Origin: Phytobacter diazotrophicus
GTDB lineage: Bacteria; Pseudomonadota; Gammaproteobacteria; Enterobacterales; Enterobacteriaceae
DNA: 64,000 nucleotides
Direction of reading: 5' to 3'
NCBI GenBank assembly: GCA_004346725.1
Contig: SMDE01000012.1
Coordinates: forward strand, 1 to 64,000
Part shown: in pieces, positions 1-9,112 of the stretch
Position numbering within the stretch: the stretch's first letter is position 1
Layout: each line of letters opens with the position of its first letter
Translations under genes and position numbers: made by a program
The notes under the pieces: model-generated
What the model was told of the DNA's origin: nothing
Database searches by the model: none
Seen by the model: the letters and a program-made list of their open reading frames with translations, nothing else

Positions 1-69
1 CGGCTGAATATCGTTAATGCGCTGAAAACGTTAGGTAAAGAGTACAGTAATATGGTCATGGGGAACTGA
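1..69 (+). CDS. 3' end of an unidentified CDS (partial)
   Basis: An open frame enters from the left edge and ends at TGA 67-69, giving 22 residues ending in NMVMGN. In E. coli the gene before trmL is lldD, but this C-terminus does not resemble the LldD end I recall, so the neighbour here is probably a different gene. Too little is present to identify it. Confidence 0.4.
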   Translation, partial: RLNIVNALKTLGKEYSNMVMGN

Positions 70-82
70 CCATATTACTGGG

Positions 83-183
83 GATCTCTCAGCCCACAGG
101 GAGAGGGAGAAAAAAGCACCCAGTCTCACACCGGGCAGAGGGAAAATTCCCTCTGCCACAGGGAGAGGGTTAGGGTGAGGGCA
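83..183. repeat. Intergenic palindromic repeat, copy 1
   Basis: This stretch has a near-perfect palindrome at 134-157 (11-bp arms, 2-nt centre), flanked by direct CACAGGGAGAGGG units and ending in TTAGGGTGAGGGC. The TCACCC...CCCTCTCCCT pattern recurs on the other strand at 47633-47669, so both belong to one dispersed family. It lies just upstream of trmL and may fold in its leader RNA. Confidence 0.6.
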
Positions 184-221
184 AAATTCTGCTATGCTCC
201 CCCCGCTATCAAGGGGGCAGC

Positions 222-695
222 ATGTTAAATATCGTTTTATTCGAGCCAGAAATACCACCGAATACCGGGAACATCATCCGCTTATGCGCTAACACCGGCT
301 TTCGCCTGCACATTATCGAGCCCATGGGATTTACCTGGGATGATAAGCGCCTGCGCCGTGCCGGGCTGGATTACCATGAGTTTGCCGCCGTGAAGCGTCA
401 CCACGATTATGCCGCGTTTGTTGAGGCCGAAAAGCCGGAACGTCTGTTTGCTCTCACCACCAAAGGAACGCCAGCACACAGCGCGGTGAGTTATCAGGAC
501 GGCGATTATCTGATGTTTGGCCCGGAAACGCGCGGATTACCGATGTCGATTCTCGACGCGCTACCTTCAGAACAAAAAATCCGTATTCCGATGATGCCGG
601 ACAGCCGCAGCATGAACCTGTCTAACGCGGTGTCGGTAGTGGTGTATGAAGCCTGGCGCCAGTTAGGATATGCTGGCGCGGTATTGCGAAGCTGA
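222..695 (+). CDS. trmL: tRNA (cytidine/uridine-34-2'-O)-methyltransferase TrmL
   Basis: This is a SPOUT-family methyltransferase that 2'-O-methylates the wobble base of the leucine tRNAs with CmAA and cmnm5UmAA anticodons, using S-adenosylmethionine. The 157-residue length equals E. coli YibK, a single SPOUT domain without an extra RNA-binding domain. Visible motifs are NTGNIIR (14-20), FGPETRGLP (99-107) and the C-terminal trefoil-knot segment [14 protein letters not shown] (about 130-143). The ATG follows a GGGGGC stretch and no better start exists in frame. Followed by a REP-like palindrome and convergent cysE, as in E. coli. Confidence 0.96.
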   Translation: MLNIVLFEPEIPPNTGNIIRLCANTGFRLHIIEPMGFTWDDKRLRRAGLDYHEFAAVKRHHDYAAFVEAEKPERLFALTTKGTPAHSAVSYQDGDYLMFGPETRGLPMSILDALPSEQKIRIPMMPDSRSMNLSNAVSVVVYEAWRQLGYAGAVLRS

Positions 696-706
696 ATCAG
701 CGCTCT

Positions 707-737
707 CCCGGGGGCGGCGCGTAGCATCGCCTCCGGG
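707..737. repeat. REP-like palindrome between trmL and cysE
   Basis: An imperfect palindrome with CCCGGGGGCG and CGCCTCCGGG arms sits between the convergent trmL and cysE stops. It has REP-element composition and position (outside genes, at a 3' junction) and may act as a transcription barrier or mRNA-stabilising hairpin for both genes. Confidence 0.45.
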
Positions 738-744
738 CACTCAA

Positions 745-1566
745 TCAAATCCCGTCGCCGTACTCAAACCCGTGGTTAATCCCATTAAAATGCTGATCCA
801 TATCCATCGCGGGTTTGTCTGATTCCGGCTTGCCGACAATGCGCGCCGGAACGCCTGCGGCGGTGGTGTGCGGCGGTACAGGTTGCAACACCACGGAGCC
901 TGCGCCGATTTTCGCACCGCGGCCAACTTCGATATTGCCGAGGATTTTCGCCCCGGCGCCAATCATTACCCCTTCACGGATTTTCGGGTGACGGTCGCCG
1001 CTGGTTTTGCCAGTCCCGCCCAGCGTCACCGACTGCAGAATCGACACGTCATCTTCAATCACCGCGGTTTCACCCACCACAATGCCTGTAGCATGGTCGA
1101 GCATGATGCCACGCCCGATTTTAGCCGCCGGGTGGATATCAACCTGGAACGATACGGAGACCTGATTTTGCAGGAAAATGGCCAACGCGCGGCGTCCCTG
1201 GTTCCACAGCCAGTGGCCGATGCGGTACGCCTGTAGCGCGTGAAAACCTTTCAGATACAAAAGCGGCGTAGAGTATTTATCCACCGCCGGATCGCGGGTG
1301 CGCACCGCCTGAATGTCGCAGGCCGCTGAGGCGATCATCTCCGGGTCAGCCGCATAGGCTTCCTCGACCACTTCACGAATGGCGATGGCAGGCATAATGG
1401 GTGATGCCAGCTTATTTGCCAGCATATAGCTTAACGCGCTGCCCAGGTTTTCATGCTTGAGTAACGTTGCGTGGTAAAAACTGGCCAGCATTGGCTCACA
1501 GTCCGCCAGCGCCCGGGCTTCGGCTTTAATATTATTCCAGACGATATCCAGTTCTTCACACGGCAT
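745..1566 (-). CDS. cysE: Serine O-acetyltransferase CysE
   Basis: It acetylates L-serine with acetyl-CoA to O-acetylserine, the first step of cysteine synthesis, and forms the cysteine synthase complex with CysK through its C-terminal tail. The 273 residues match the E. coli length. An N-terminal alpha-helical domain (1-140) is followed by a left-handed beta helix of hexapeptide repeats (about 141-245). The catalytic Asp143 (QVDIH) and His158 (MLDHATG) are present, as is the C-terminal isoleucine (GDGI) that inserts into the CysK active site. Separated from the upstream gpsA by about 180 bp containing dispersed repeat copy A. Confidence 0.97.
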   Translation of the reverse strand: MPCEELDIVWNNIKAEARALADCEPMLASFYHATLLKHENLGSALSYMLANKLASPIMPAIAIREVVEEAYAADPEMIASAACDIQAVRTRDPAVDKYSTPLLYLKGFHALQAYRIGHWLWNQGRRALAIFLQNQVSVSFQVDIHPAAKIGRGIMLDHATGIVVGETAVIEDDVSILQSVTLGGTGKTSGDRHPKIREGVMIGAGAKILGNIEVGRGAKIGAGSVVLQPVPPHTTAAGVPARIVGKPESDKPAMDMDQHFNGINHGFEYGDGI

Positions 1567-1650
1567 TGCTTACTCCAGACGTAATAAGTTCAGCCAGTCA
1601 CTGCTTAACTGGCTGAGGACATAAACACAAAATCATTCTTACTGTGTCGC

Positions 1651-1744
1651 GACGACGAGGCTGGAAACCCCAGACGCTTACATAAGTAAATGACTGAGGT
1701 ACGCAGCCGAAGCCAACAACCAGGCAGCATGAAGGATGACGTAT
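1651..1744 (+). repeat. Dispersed ~100-nt intergenic repeat, copy A
   Basis: Shares with four other stretches the pattern CCCCAG...CTTACATAAGTAA...GACTG.GG...GCAGCC.A.C...GCAGC.TGAAGGATGA. Here it lies between gpsA and cysE, antisense to both. The CCCCAG arm pairs with CTGAGG (one mismatch), enclosing CTTAC/GTAA. Confidence 0.7.
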
Positions 1745-1747
1745 GTG

Positions 1748-2767
1748 CTAAATACTACTGCGCTCGTCCTTGCGCGCACGACCTAATAAGGTCAATGCTG
1801 CCTCGCGCGCATTTTTTCCGCAATACAATACCTGATAAATTTCCTCGGTTATTGGCATTTCGACACCAAACCGATGCGCCAGAGCGCGAACTTCTTTGGT
1901 ATTACGGTAGCCCTCGACGACCTGACCAATCTGGTCCTGCGCCGTTTGCACGTCCATCCCCTGCCCCAGCGCCATACCGAAACGACGGTTGCGCGACTGA
2001 TTATCGGTACAGGTCAGCACCAAATCCCCTAAACCCGCCATGCCCATAAAGGTGGCAGGATCGGCACCCAGCGCCGCGCCCAGACGTGACATTTCGGTCA
2101 AACCACGGGTGATAAGCGCTGTTCGGGCGTTAGCGCCAAAACCGATGCCGTCCGACATGCCTGCGCCAATCGCAATGACGTTTTTCACCGCGCCGCCAAG
2201 CTGCACGCCAATGAAATCCGGATTGCTGTAGACGCGGAAGCTTTTACCACAGTGCAGCAATTGCTGGAGATCATCGGCAAACACCGGGTCAGTCGACGCC
2301 AGAGAAATCGCCGTTGGCAACCCTGCCGCCAGCTCCTTCGCAAAGGTCGGCCCGGAGATAACCGCCAGAGGAATCTCATCGCCCAGCACTTCACGCGCCA
2401 CGTCCTGCAACAGGCGCCCCGTCTCAGCTTCCAGACCTTTGGTGGCCCAGACAATGCGCGCATCGCTGCGCATCAGCGGTTTAATCTGCTGTAAAACAGT
2501 GCCAAACACGTGGCTTGGCACAACCACGAGAATGTTACGGCTGGCCGCCAGAGCACAAGCGAGATCGCTTTCCAGCGCAAGCGTATCAGGAAAAGGGACA
2601 TCGGGAAGGAAAGCGGCGTTACAACGGTCATGCTGTAAGGTCGCAATATGTTTCGGGTCATGGCCCCAAAGAACAACCTGGTGGCCATTTCTTGCCAGTG
2701 TGATGGCAAGAGCGGTGCCGTAAGAGCCGGCACCGATCACAGTCATTTCAGCATTGCGTGCGTTCAT
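1748..2767 (-). CDS. gpsA: Glycerol-3-phosphate dehydrogenase [NAD(P)+] GpsA
   Basis: The cytosolic enzyme reduces dihydroxyacetone phosphate to sn-glycerol 3-phosphate for phospholipid synthesis. The 339 residues show the Rossmann motif GAGSYG (12-17), the substrate-binding segment SGPTFAKE (about 138-145) and the catalytic lysine in [13 protein letters not shown] (Lys195). Its ATG overlaps the secB stop (ATGA), so the two are probably translationally coupled, as in the E. coli secB-gpsA operon. Confidence 0.97.
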   Translation of the reverse strand: MNARNAEMTVIGAGSYGTALAITLARNGHQVVLWGHDPKHIATLQHDRCNAAFLPDVPFPDTLALESDLACALAASRNILVVVPSHVFGTVLQQIKPLMRSDARIVWATKGLEAETGRLLQDVAREVLGDEIPLAVISGPTFAKELAAGLPTAISLASTDPVFADDLQQLLHCGKSFRVYSNPDFIGVQLGGAVKNVIAIGAGMSDGIGFGANARTALITRGLTEMSRLGAALGADPATFMGMAGLGDLVLTCTDNQSRNRRFGMALGQGMDVQTAQDQIGQVVEGYRNTKEVRALAHRFGVEMPITEEIYQVLYCGKNAREAALTLLGRARKDERSSI

Positions 2768-3234
2768 CAGGCATCCTGATGTTGTTCAGCACCTTCGCCA
2801 GCCTGCTGCTGCAGATAGTTCATGAACAGCGCATCAAAGTTCACCGGCGCAAGGTTCAGTTGCGGGAAAGTACCGCGGGAAACCAGGCTGGTGATGCACT
2901 CACGCGCGTAAGGGAACAGAATGTTCGGGCAATACGCACCGAGGCAATGCGCCAGTTGGTTACCATCGATACCGTCAATGGAGAAGATACCGCCTTGCTG
3001 TACTTCGCACAGGAAGCCCGTTTCTTCACCCAGGGAAGCGGTAACGGTAACACGCAGTACCACTTCATAAACGCCTTCAGCCAGCTGAGTGGATGCAGTA
3101 TCCAGATCCAGTTTCACTTCCGGCTGCCAGTCTTTCTGAAACACATGCGGAGCATTCGGTGCTTCGAAAGAGATATCTTTAGTGTAGATGCGTTGAATCT
3201 GGAAAGTCATTTCCGTGTTGTTTTGTTCAGACAT
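2767..3234 (-). CDS. secB: Protein-export chaperone SecB
   Basis: A cytosolic homotetrameric chaperone that holds preproteins unfolded and passes them to SecA. The 155 residues match E. coli. The N-terminus ([19 protein letters not shown]) and the aromatic-rich peptide-binding region with [12 protein letters not shown] are clear. It sits between grxC and gpsA in a minus-strand operon; the stop overlaps the gpsA start. Confidence 0.97.
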   Translation of the reverse strand: MSEQNNTEMTFQIQRIYTKDISFEAPNAPHVFQKDWQPEVKLDLDTASTQLAEGVYEVVLRVTVTASLGEETGFLCEVQQGGIFSIDGIDGNQLAHCLGAYCPNILFPYARECITSLVSRGTFPQLNLAPVNFDALFMNYLQQQAGEGAEQHQDA

Positions 3235-3330
3235 GTCTAAAACCCTTAAGTGTTGTCCTTAATACGCTTTATTCTTCAGGCTGCCTCTGTTTGTCGGCCT
3301 TGACGCAACGTGAATCACTTCTTCTATGCA

Positions 3331-3582
3331 TTAACGCAACAGGGGATCGAGCCCACCGCGCGCGTCCAGCGCATATAAATCATCACAGCCGCCAATGTGC
3401 TGTGCATCAATAAAAATCTGCGGTACCGTCGTACGGCCACTACGCTTAATCATCTCTTCGCGTTTCACCGCGTCGCCATCGATCGGCAGTTCTTCAAAAG
3501 AAACGCCTTTGCTGCTCAGTAGCGCTTTTGCGCGATGGCAAAACGGGCAGGTTGCTTTGGTGTAGATCTCAATATTGGCCAT
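3331..3582 (-). CDS. grxC: Glutaredoxin 3 GrxC
   Basis: A small glutathione-dependent dithiol oxidoreductase (83 residues). The active site reads CPFC (Cys12, Cys15) where E. coli Grx3, as I recall it, has CPYC; the rest (TVPQIFI, GGCDDLYALD) is typical. The CPFC variant should still support the dithiol mechanism. Transcribed with secB downstream and yibN upstream on the minus strand. Confidence 0.96.
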   Translation of the reverse strand: MANIEIYTKATCPFCHRAKALLSSKGVSFEELPIDGDAVKREEMIKRSGRTTVPQIFIDAQHIGGCDDLYALDARGGLDPLLR

Positions 3583-3619
3583 GACTTTGCTCCAGTTGTT
3601 TCACCCAATGGATTTCATA

Positions 3620-3722
3620 TTGCAGGAAGGCGGCAAAATTATGAATCCCAGGAGCTTACCTCAGTAAGTGACCAGGTTGAATAATTGCAGCCAACGCCCC
3701 TGCGGCATGAAAGACGACGGGT
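3620..3722 (+). repeat. Dispersed ~100-nt intergenic repeat, copy B
   Basis: Lies between yibN and grxC, antisense to both. It contains TTGCAGGAAGGCGGCAA, then TGAATCCCAGGAGC, an inner hairpin CTTAC-ctca-GTAAG, GTGACCAGG, GCAGCCAACGC and the end GGCATGAAAGACGACGGG. The 5' AGGAAGGCGGCAA part is shared with copy D. Confidence 0.7.
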
Positions 3723-3725
3723 AAA

Positions 3726-4157
3726 TTACTTACCGCGTACCAGCGGAAGATTCTCACCGCTCCAGCCTGCGATGCCTTCTTTGAGCACGAAAACTTGCTC
3801 GAAACCGGCTTTGATCAGTGCGTTTGCAGGTTCCTGAGCCTGCATCCCGGAGCCGTCCACGACGATAACCGGTTTGCTTTTATGTTTCTCAAGCTCACCT
3901 ACATTATTGGCCTTGATTTCGGTTGGCAGCAAATTCACTGAGCCTGCGATGTGACCTTTTCGGAAATCATCGCGCTGGCGCAAGTCCACGATAACAGCAT
4001 CTTCTTTGTTGATCAGACGCGTCGCTTCACCACGAGTGATCACTTTCACTTTCGATGCGAGGCCTTTGAACGTCATGAACAGCACCGCCCCCAGTAATAC
4101 AATCCAGGCGAGGCAAAGTACGGGGTGGCGACTAACAAATTGCATAATTTCTTGCAT
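3726..4157 (-). CDS. yibN: Membrane-anchored rhodanese-like protein YibN
   Basis: One N-terminal membrane helix (about residues 8-30, [24 protein letters not shown]) is followed by a single rhodanese domain (about 40-140). I chose the start giving [12 protein letters not shown] (143 residues, as in E. coli); a longer frame reaches upstream to 4286 but adds unrelated sequence. Rhodaneses carry a catalytic cysteine in the active-site loop. Here the loop reads [12 protein letters not shown], with alanine where I recall cysteine in E. coli YibN, so sulfur transfer is doubtful. The true function of the family is unknown to me. Confidence 0.9.
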   Translation of the reverse strand: MQEIMQFVSRHPVLCLAWIVLLGAVLFMTFKGLASKVKVITRGEATRLINKEDAVIVDLRQRDDFRKGHIAGSVNLLPTEIKANNVGELEKHKSKPVIVVDGSGMQAQEPANALIKAGFEQVFVLKEGIAGWSGENLPLVRGK

Positions 4158-4402
4158 GGGGGGTAACAGCTCCCGAATCAGTGAGTAAAAACCAGGAAAG
4201 GAGTATACCTGTGCGGTGTAGCAAATACAGCCAGCGAGCGTAATGGAATGCATTTTCTGCGGACTGTTACGAAAAAAATTCATCAACGCCGTGAAATCCT
4301 CACCTCCTGCGGCGGTATTCTTTGATCTTCTGCGGCTATTTTATCGATTCAGCTGTAGTAAAATTACGCAAATTTTTCGTCTTTGAGCATGAGGTTGTCG
4401 CA

Positions 4403-5947
4403 ATGTCGGTTTCTAAAAAACCTATGGTACTGGTGATCCTGGATGGCTATGGCTACCGTGAAGAGCAGCAGGATAACGCAATTTACAGCGCAAAAACTCC
4501 CGTTATGGACGCATTGTGGGCCAAACGTCCACATACTCTGATTGACGCTTCTGGTCTGGAAGTCGGCCTGCCGGATCGCCAGATGGGTAACTCCGAAGTG
4601 GGTCACGTCAACCTGGGTGCTGGCCGCATCGTGTATCAGGATTTGACCCGTCTGGATGTTGAAATCAAAGAGCGTACCTTCTTCACCAACCCGGTACTGG
4701 CGGGCGCGGTGGATAAAGCCGTTGCTGCGGGCAAAGCCGTTCATATCATGGGTCTGCTGTCTGCCGGTGGCGTTCACAGCCATGAAGATCACATCCTGGC
4801 CATGGTAGAGCTGGCCGCTGAGCGCGGTGCGGAAAAAATCTACCTGCACGCATTCCTGGATGGTCGCGATACGCCGCCGCGTAGCGCTGACTCCTCACTG
4901 AAACGTTTTGAAGACAAGTTTGCCGCCCTGGGCAAAGGCCGGGTGGCATCTATCATTGGCCGTTACTACGCCATGGACCGCGACAACCGCTGGGACCGTG
5001 TTGAACAAGCCTATGACCTGATGACGCTGGCAAAAGGTGAATTCCAGTTCGCGACCGCGGTTGAAGGCCTGGCTGCTGCCTATGCGCGTGACGAAAACGA
5101 CGAATTCGTGAAAGCCACCGTGATCCGCGCCGAAGGCCAGCCTGATGCGGCCATGGAAGACGGCGACGCGCTGATTTTCATGAACTTCCGCGCAGACCGC
5201 GCGCGTGAAATCACCCGTGCATTTGTTAACAGCGATTTCGACGGTTTCGCCCGTAAGAAAGTAGTGAACCTCGATTTTGTCATGCTGACCGAATATGCCG
5301 CAGACATCAAAACCGCCGTTGCATACCCGCCTGCCTCCCTGGCGAACACCTTCGGCGAATGGATGGCGAAGAAAGACAAAACGCAGTTGCGTATCTCTGA
5401 AACGGAAAAATATGCTCACGTGACGTTCTTCTTCAACGGCGGCGTTGAAGAGCCGTTCCCGGGCGAAGATCGTATTCTGATTAACTCTCCGAAAGTGGCG
5501 ACCTACGATCTGCAGCCGGAAATGAGCTCCGCAGAGCTGACAGAAAAACTGGTTGGCGCTATCACCAGCGGTAAGTACGACACCATCATCTGTAACTACC
5601 CGAACGGCGACATGGTCGGCCATACCGGTGTGATGGAAGCGGCAATCAAGGCAGTTGAAGCGCTGGACCACTGTGTTGAGCAGGTAACCAAAGCGGTGGA
5701 ATCCGTTGGCGGTCAGTTGCTGATCACCGCTGACCACGGTAACGCTGAGCAGATGCGTGACCCGGCAACCGGCCAGGCGCACACTGCCCATACCAACCTG
5801 CCAGTCCCGCTGATTTACGTTGGCGATAAAGCGCTGAAAGCGGTCGAAGGTGGCAAACTTTCCGATATCGCACCGACCATGCTGACCCTGATGGGCATGG
5901 AAATCCCGAAAGAGATGACTGGTAAGCCGCTGTTCATCGTGGAATAA
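4403..5947 (+). CDS. gpmI: 2,3-bisphosphoglycerate-independent phosphoglycerate mutase GpmI
   Basis: A Mn-dependent enzyme interconverting 3- and 2-phosphoglycerate in glycolysis. The 514 residues equal the E. coli length. It belongs to the alkaline phosphatase superfamily: metal-binding LDGYG (13-17), phospho-serine motif MGNSEVGH (Ser64), [13 protein letters not shown], and the C-terminal metal site [10 protein letters not shown]. The ATG at 4403 follows GAGG and gives the conserved MSVSKKP start; an in-frame start at 4322 is less likely. envC begins 9 bp downstream, so the two are probably co-transcribed. Confidence 0.97.
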   Translation: MSVSKKPMVLVILDGYGYREEQQDNAIYSAKTPVMDALWAKRPHTLIDASGLEVGLPDRQMGNSEVGHVNLGAGRIVYQDLTRLDVEIKERTFFTNPVLAGAVDKAVAAGKAVHIMGLLSAGGVHSHEDHILAMVELAAERGAEKIYLHAFLDGRDTPPRSADSSLKRFEDKFAALGKGRVASIIGRYYAMDRDNRWDRVEQAYDLMTLAKGEFQFATAVEGLAAAYARDENDEFVKATVIRAEGQPDAAMEDGDALIFMNFRADRAREITRAFVNSDFDGFARKKVVNLDFVMLTEYAADIKTAVAYPPASLANTFGEWMAKKDKTQLRISETEKYAHVTFFFNGGVEEPFPGEDRILINSPKVATYDLQPEMSSAELTEKLVGAITSGKYDTIICNYPNGDMVGHTGVMEAAIKAVEALDHCVEQVTKAVESVGGQLLITADHGNAEQMRDPATGQAHTAHTNLPVPLIYVGDKALKAVEGGKLSDIAPTMLTLMGMEIPKEMTGKPLFIVE

Positions 5948-5956
5948 TCGCTCCCC

Positions 5957-7222
5957 ATGAGGGGAAAGGCGATTTTTTCTGTCACATTGGCCGCAGTCAG
6001 GCCTTTGCTTTGCGCCAGCGCTTTTAGCGCTGGCGCATTGTTGTGCGCCTTTTCTGCCCACGCGGATGACCGCGACCAGTTAAAATCCATTCAGGCGGAT
6101 ATCGCCGCAAAAGAACGCGACGTACGCCAGCAGCAACAGCAGCGTTCCGGCCTGCTTGCGCAACTCAAAGAGCAAGAAGTCGCCATCTCCGCAGCCACAC
6201 GTCAGTTGCGCGAAACGCAGAACACTCTCGCCCAGCTCAATAAGCAAATCGATGCCATGAACGCATCTATCGCCAAACTGGAAAAACAGAAGGCGACGCA
6301 AGAGCATAACCTGGCCGCCCAGTTGGATGCCGCGTTCCGCCAGGGTCAACATACTGGGGTTCAGTTGATTCTCAGCGGGGAAGAAACCCAACGCGGGCAA
6401 CGTCTGCAGGCCTACTTCGGCTATCTCAACCAGGCCCGGCAGGAGACCATCGCGCAACTCAAGCAAACGCGCGAAGAGGTTGCCACGCAAAAAGCGGAGC
6501 TGGAAGAGAAGCAGAGTCAGCAGCAAACGCTGATGTACGAACAAAAAGCACAGCAGGCGAAGCTTGAACAAGCACGCAACGAGCGTAAGAAAACGCTCGC
6601 CGGGCTGGAGTCATCTATTCAGGAAGGGCAGCAGCAGTTAGGCGAACTGCGGGCGAACGAATCCCGTTTGCGCGATCGTCTGGCCCGTGCCGAAGCCGCA
6701 GCCAAAGCCCGCGCCGAGCGTGAAGCTCGCGAAGCGCAGGCCGTGCGTGAAAAACAGCAGGATGCATCCCGTAAAGGCACCACCTACAAACCGACCGAAG
6801 GCGAACGTTCACTGATGTCCCGTACAGGTGGGCTGGGCGCGCCATCCGGCCAGGCTTACTGGCCTGTTCGCGGTCCGTTGCTACATCGTTATGGCGAACA
6901 ACTGCAGGGTGAGCTACGTTGGAAAGGGATTGTTATCGGTGCGTCTGAGGGTAGCGAAGTCAAAGCCGTGGCCGACGGGCGGGTGATCCTCGCCGACTGG
7001 CTGCAGGGGTATGGCCTGGTGGTCGTGGTTGAACACGGCAAAGGCGATATGAGTTTGTACGGCTACAACCAGAGCGCGCTGGTGAGCGTAGGCGCGCAAG
7101 TCCGCGCCGGTCAGCCGATAGCCCTTGTCGGGAGCAGTGGCGGTCAGGGTAGACCTTCACTTTATTTCGAAATTCGCCGCCAGGGTCAGGCGGTCAATCC
7201 ACAGCCGTGGTTGGGAAGATAA
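5957..7222 (+). CDS. envC: Murein hydrolase activator EnvC
   Basis: A periplasmic divisome protein that activates the amidases AmiA and AmiB during septal peptidoglycan splitting. It has a signal peptide (1-36, cleavage after AHA), a long coiled coil (about 37-275, rich in Gln, Lys and Glu) and a C-terminal LytM (peptidase M23-like) domain (about 300-421). As in E. coli EnvC the LytM domain lacks the usual zinc-ligand set (GASEGSEV in place of an H-x3-D motif), consistent with an activator rather than an enzyme. 421 residues against 419 in E. coli. Confidence 0.95.
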   Translation: MRGKAIFSVTLAAVRPLLCASAFSAGALLCAFSAHADDRDQLKSIQADIAAKERDVRQQQQQRSGLLAQLKEQEVAISAATRQLRETQNTLAQLNKQIDAMNASIAKLEKQKATQEHNLAAQLDAAFRQGQHTGVQLILSGEETQRGQRLQAYFGYLNQARQETIAQLKQTREEVATQKAELEEKQSQQQTLMYEQKAQQAKLEQARNERKKTLAGLESSIQEGQQQLGELRANESRLRDRLARAEAAAKARAEREAREAQAVREKQQDASRKGTTYKPTEGERSLMSRTGGLGAPSGQAYWPVRGPLLHRYGEQLQGELRWKGIVIGASEGSEVKAVADGRVILADWLQGYGLVVVVEHGKGDMSLYGYNQSALVSVGAQVRAGQPIALVGSSGGQGRPSLYFEIRRQGQAVNPQPWLGR

Positions 7223-7225
7223 GTT

Positions 7226-8161
7226 TTGCTTCAATTTCGTCGCGTTGTTGTTGTCGCTGCCAGCATGCTGGCTTTTTCTGTGCCAGCGTTTGCTGGCAAA
7301 CTCGCCATTGTTATTGATGATTTCGGTTATCGTCCACAGACCGAAAATCAGGTTATTGCCATGCCTGCGGCGGTCACCGTTGCCGTGCTGCCAAACGCGC
7401 CACACGCAAAAGAGATGGCCACCAAAGCCCATAATGCCGGGCATGAGGTGCTGATCCATCTGCCCATGGCACCGCTCAGCAAACAGCCACTGGAAAAAGA
7501 TACCCTGCGCCCGGATATGAGCAGCGCGGAGATTGAGCGCATCATCAGCGATGCGGTCAGCAAAGTGCCGTATGCCACCGGGTTAAACAACCATATGGGC
7601 AGTGCCATGACCTCCAGCCTGTTTGGCATGCAGAAGGTGATGCAGGTTCTGGGGCATTACGATCTCTACTTTCTGGACAGCATGACCATCGGCAACAGCC
7701 AGGCGATGCGCGCCGCAAGCGGTACGGGCGTGAAAGTCATCAAACGTAAAGTGTTTCTTGATGACGCACAAAACGAGAGCGATATTCGCTTTCAGTTTAA
7801 TCGTGCCGTCGATCAGGCGCGTCGTAGCGGTTCAGCCATCGCTATCGGCCACCCGCACCCAACCACAGTACGTGTGCTGCAACAGATGCTTTACAACCTG
7901 CCTGCGGATATCACCCTGGTTCGCGCGGGAAGCCTGCTGAATGAACCGCAAACAGATACCTCAACGCCGGGCCAGGTGCCGCCACGCAATCAGCCACCGC
8001 GTAACCCGTTCCGGGGCGTGAAGTTGTGCAAAGCGCCGCATAAACCGCAGCCCGTTTATGCCAGCTATTTCTTTACGGTCGTGAAGGACAGCATCAGTGA
8101 GAGTACGCTGGTGAAATATGTCACGAATGAGTGGCAAGGCTGGGGTAAAAAACACCCCTAA
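7226..8161 (+). CDS. yibQ: Divergent polysaccharide deacetylase family protein YibQ
   Basis: A secreted protein of the divergent polysaccharide deacetylase family (PF04748, DUF610). A signal peptide (1-23, cleavage after AFA) leads into KLAIVIDDFGY with the DDFG motif, LPMAPL (about 85-90), NNHMGS and IGHPHP. The start is TTG at 7226, 4 bp after the envC stop, matching the N-terminus in E. coli. It follows envC in an apparent gpmI-envC-yibQ operon, suggesting an envelope role; the substrate is unknown. Its TAA overlaps the convergent stop of the next gene. Confidence 0.92.
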   Translation: MLQFRRVVVVAASMLAFSVPAFAGKLAIVIDDFGYRPQTENQVIAMPAAVTVAVLPNAPHAKEMATKAHNAGHEVLIHLPMAPLSKQPLEKDTLRPDMSSAEIERIISDAVSKVPYATGLNNHMGSAMTSSLFGMQKVMQVLGHYDLYFLDSMTIGNSQAMRAASGTGVKVIKRKVFLDDAQNESDIRFQFNRAVDQARRSGSAIAIGHPHPTTVRVLQQMLYNLPADITLVRAGSLLNEPQTDTSTPGQVPPRNQPPRNPFRGVKLCKAPHKPQPVYASYFFTVVKDSISESTLVKYVTNEWQGWGKKHP

Positions 8162-8964
8162 ACCGTACGGGTGTTTTTCTTTTCTTCTGCCACAGCGTTT
8201 TTTTCATCGTTGTGGCCATTGTGGGCATACCAGGCTTTGAAATATTTAAGAAAGCTGTACAAGGTGGCATATAAACCTGTCACCGCGCCCACTTTGCCGT
8301 TACGCCATGCGCCGCTAAATAAATACCATTTAAAGAACGCACCGATGGCGCTAATAATTCCACGGCCAATGGAGGGGCGGACTTTCTGATATTTCACCAG
8401 TCGCGTGGTGTAACTATTAAGTTTACTGAATACTTCATGCAGCGAATAAAACGTATCGTGACGCACATGTCCCGGTATTTTTGTCGATGCCGAATAACCT
8501 TCCACCTGATCATCAACTGCACGATTGTTAAAACGCGCCGTGCGGCGGTTATATAAACGCACGGGGAAATCAGGGGATGATATAGGATATATCGTGCGAG
8601 TTTGTTCACCCAGCACATACCAGTAACGCGGCAAACGCCATGCCTGGTCAGCACCTGGCTCATCACCTGCTTTTAGCTGCAAAATAAAGTTTACCGTCTG
8701 CTCATCAAGGATTTCATCGCTATCCATACAGAGCACCCAGTCATGCGCAGCCAGGCTGGTTGCGTGATTCATCTGCGCGCCATGCATCGCATAGGGATGA
8801 TAATGAACATGAAGATCATATTCCCGACAAATATCCAGCGTCTCGTCTGTACTGCCGGAATCCAGAACCACAAAATCATCCGCGATTTTAAGCAGTGGCG
8901 GGAGAACGTCCCGTAATAAGCGAGCGGAATTGCAGGTTAACAGACACACCGAAAGTTTGAACAT
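8158..8964 (-). CDS. Family 2 glycosyltransferase, WaaE/KdtX-like
   Basis: A cytosolic GT2 enzyme with an N-terminal nucleotide-binding fold: LSVCLLTCNSARLL, DDFVVLDSGSTDET (about 28-41) and the metal-binding DSDE (about 82-85). The layout, YPDFPVRLYNRR-like block and C-terminal membrane-associated helices are like WaaE (25134 gene), so it probably adds a sugar to the LPS core or another envelope glycan. In E. coli this slot between yibQ and tdh holds waaH (yibD), which is a different GT2. The ATG at 8964 is preferred over an upstream TTG at 9000. The 3' end overlaps yibQ's stop. Substrate unknown. Confidence 0.8.
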   Translation of the reverse strand: MFKLSVCLLTCNSARLLRDVLPPLLKIADDFVVLDSGSTDETLDICREYDLHVHYHPYAMHGAQMNHATSLAAHDWVLCMDSDEILDEQTVNFILQLKAGDEPGADQAWRLPRYWYVLGEQTRTIYPISSPDFPVRLYNRRTARFNNRAVDDQVEGYSASTKIPGHVRHDTFYSLHEVFSKLNSYTTRLVKYQKVRPSIGRGIISAIGAFFKWYLFSGAWRNGKVGAVTGLYATLYSFLKYFKAWYAHNGHNDEKNAVAEEKKNTRTV

Positions 8965-9086
8965 AATTAGCCGCACTGAAAAGGTTAAACGGATCGTCAA
9001 CGAACTCTACTTTCTAATGTAGAACACTGTTACGGAAATTGTGCCTTTAGTGCGATGTAAGGTTGAAAACAGGAAAAGGATAAGAG

Positions 9087-9108
9087 AAAGACGCCCGCAG
9101 GCGTCTTT
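9087..9108. terminator. Bidirectional intrinsic terminator after tdh
   Basis: A perfect 9-bp stem AAAGACGCC-cgca-GGCGTCTTT lies 4 bp beyond the tdh stop, followed by ATTTTT on the plus strand and an AT/CT-rich tail on the minus strand. It probably ends the kbl-tdh transcript. Confidence 0.8.
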
Positions 9109-9112
9109 ATTT

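Noticed and set aside
1..69. lldD as the partial gene at the left edge
   Set aside because: The C-terminal residues NIVNALKTLGKEYSNMVMGN do not match the LldD C-terminus I recall, so synteny alone was not enough.
4158..4286. N-terminal extension of YibN
   Set aside because: The extension has no resemblance to YibN and the conserved start MQEIMQF lies at 4157.
4895..6061. A 388-codon minus-strand frame over gpmI
   Set aside because: Fully antisense to gpmI, which is certain; composition is typical of an antisense shadow.
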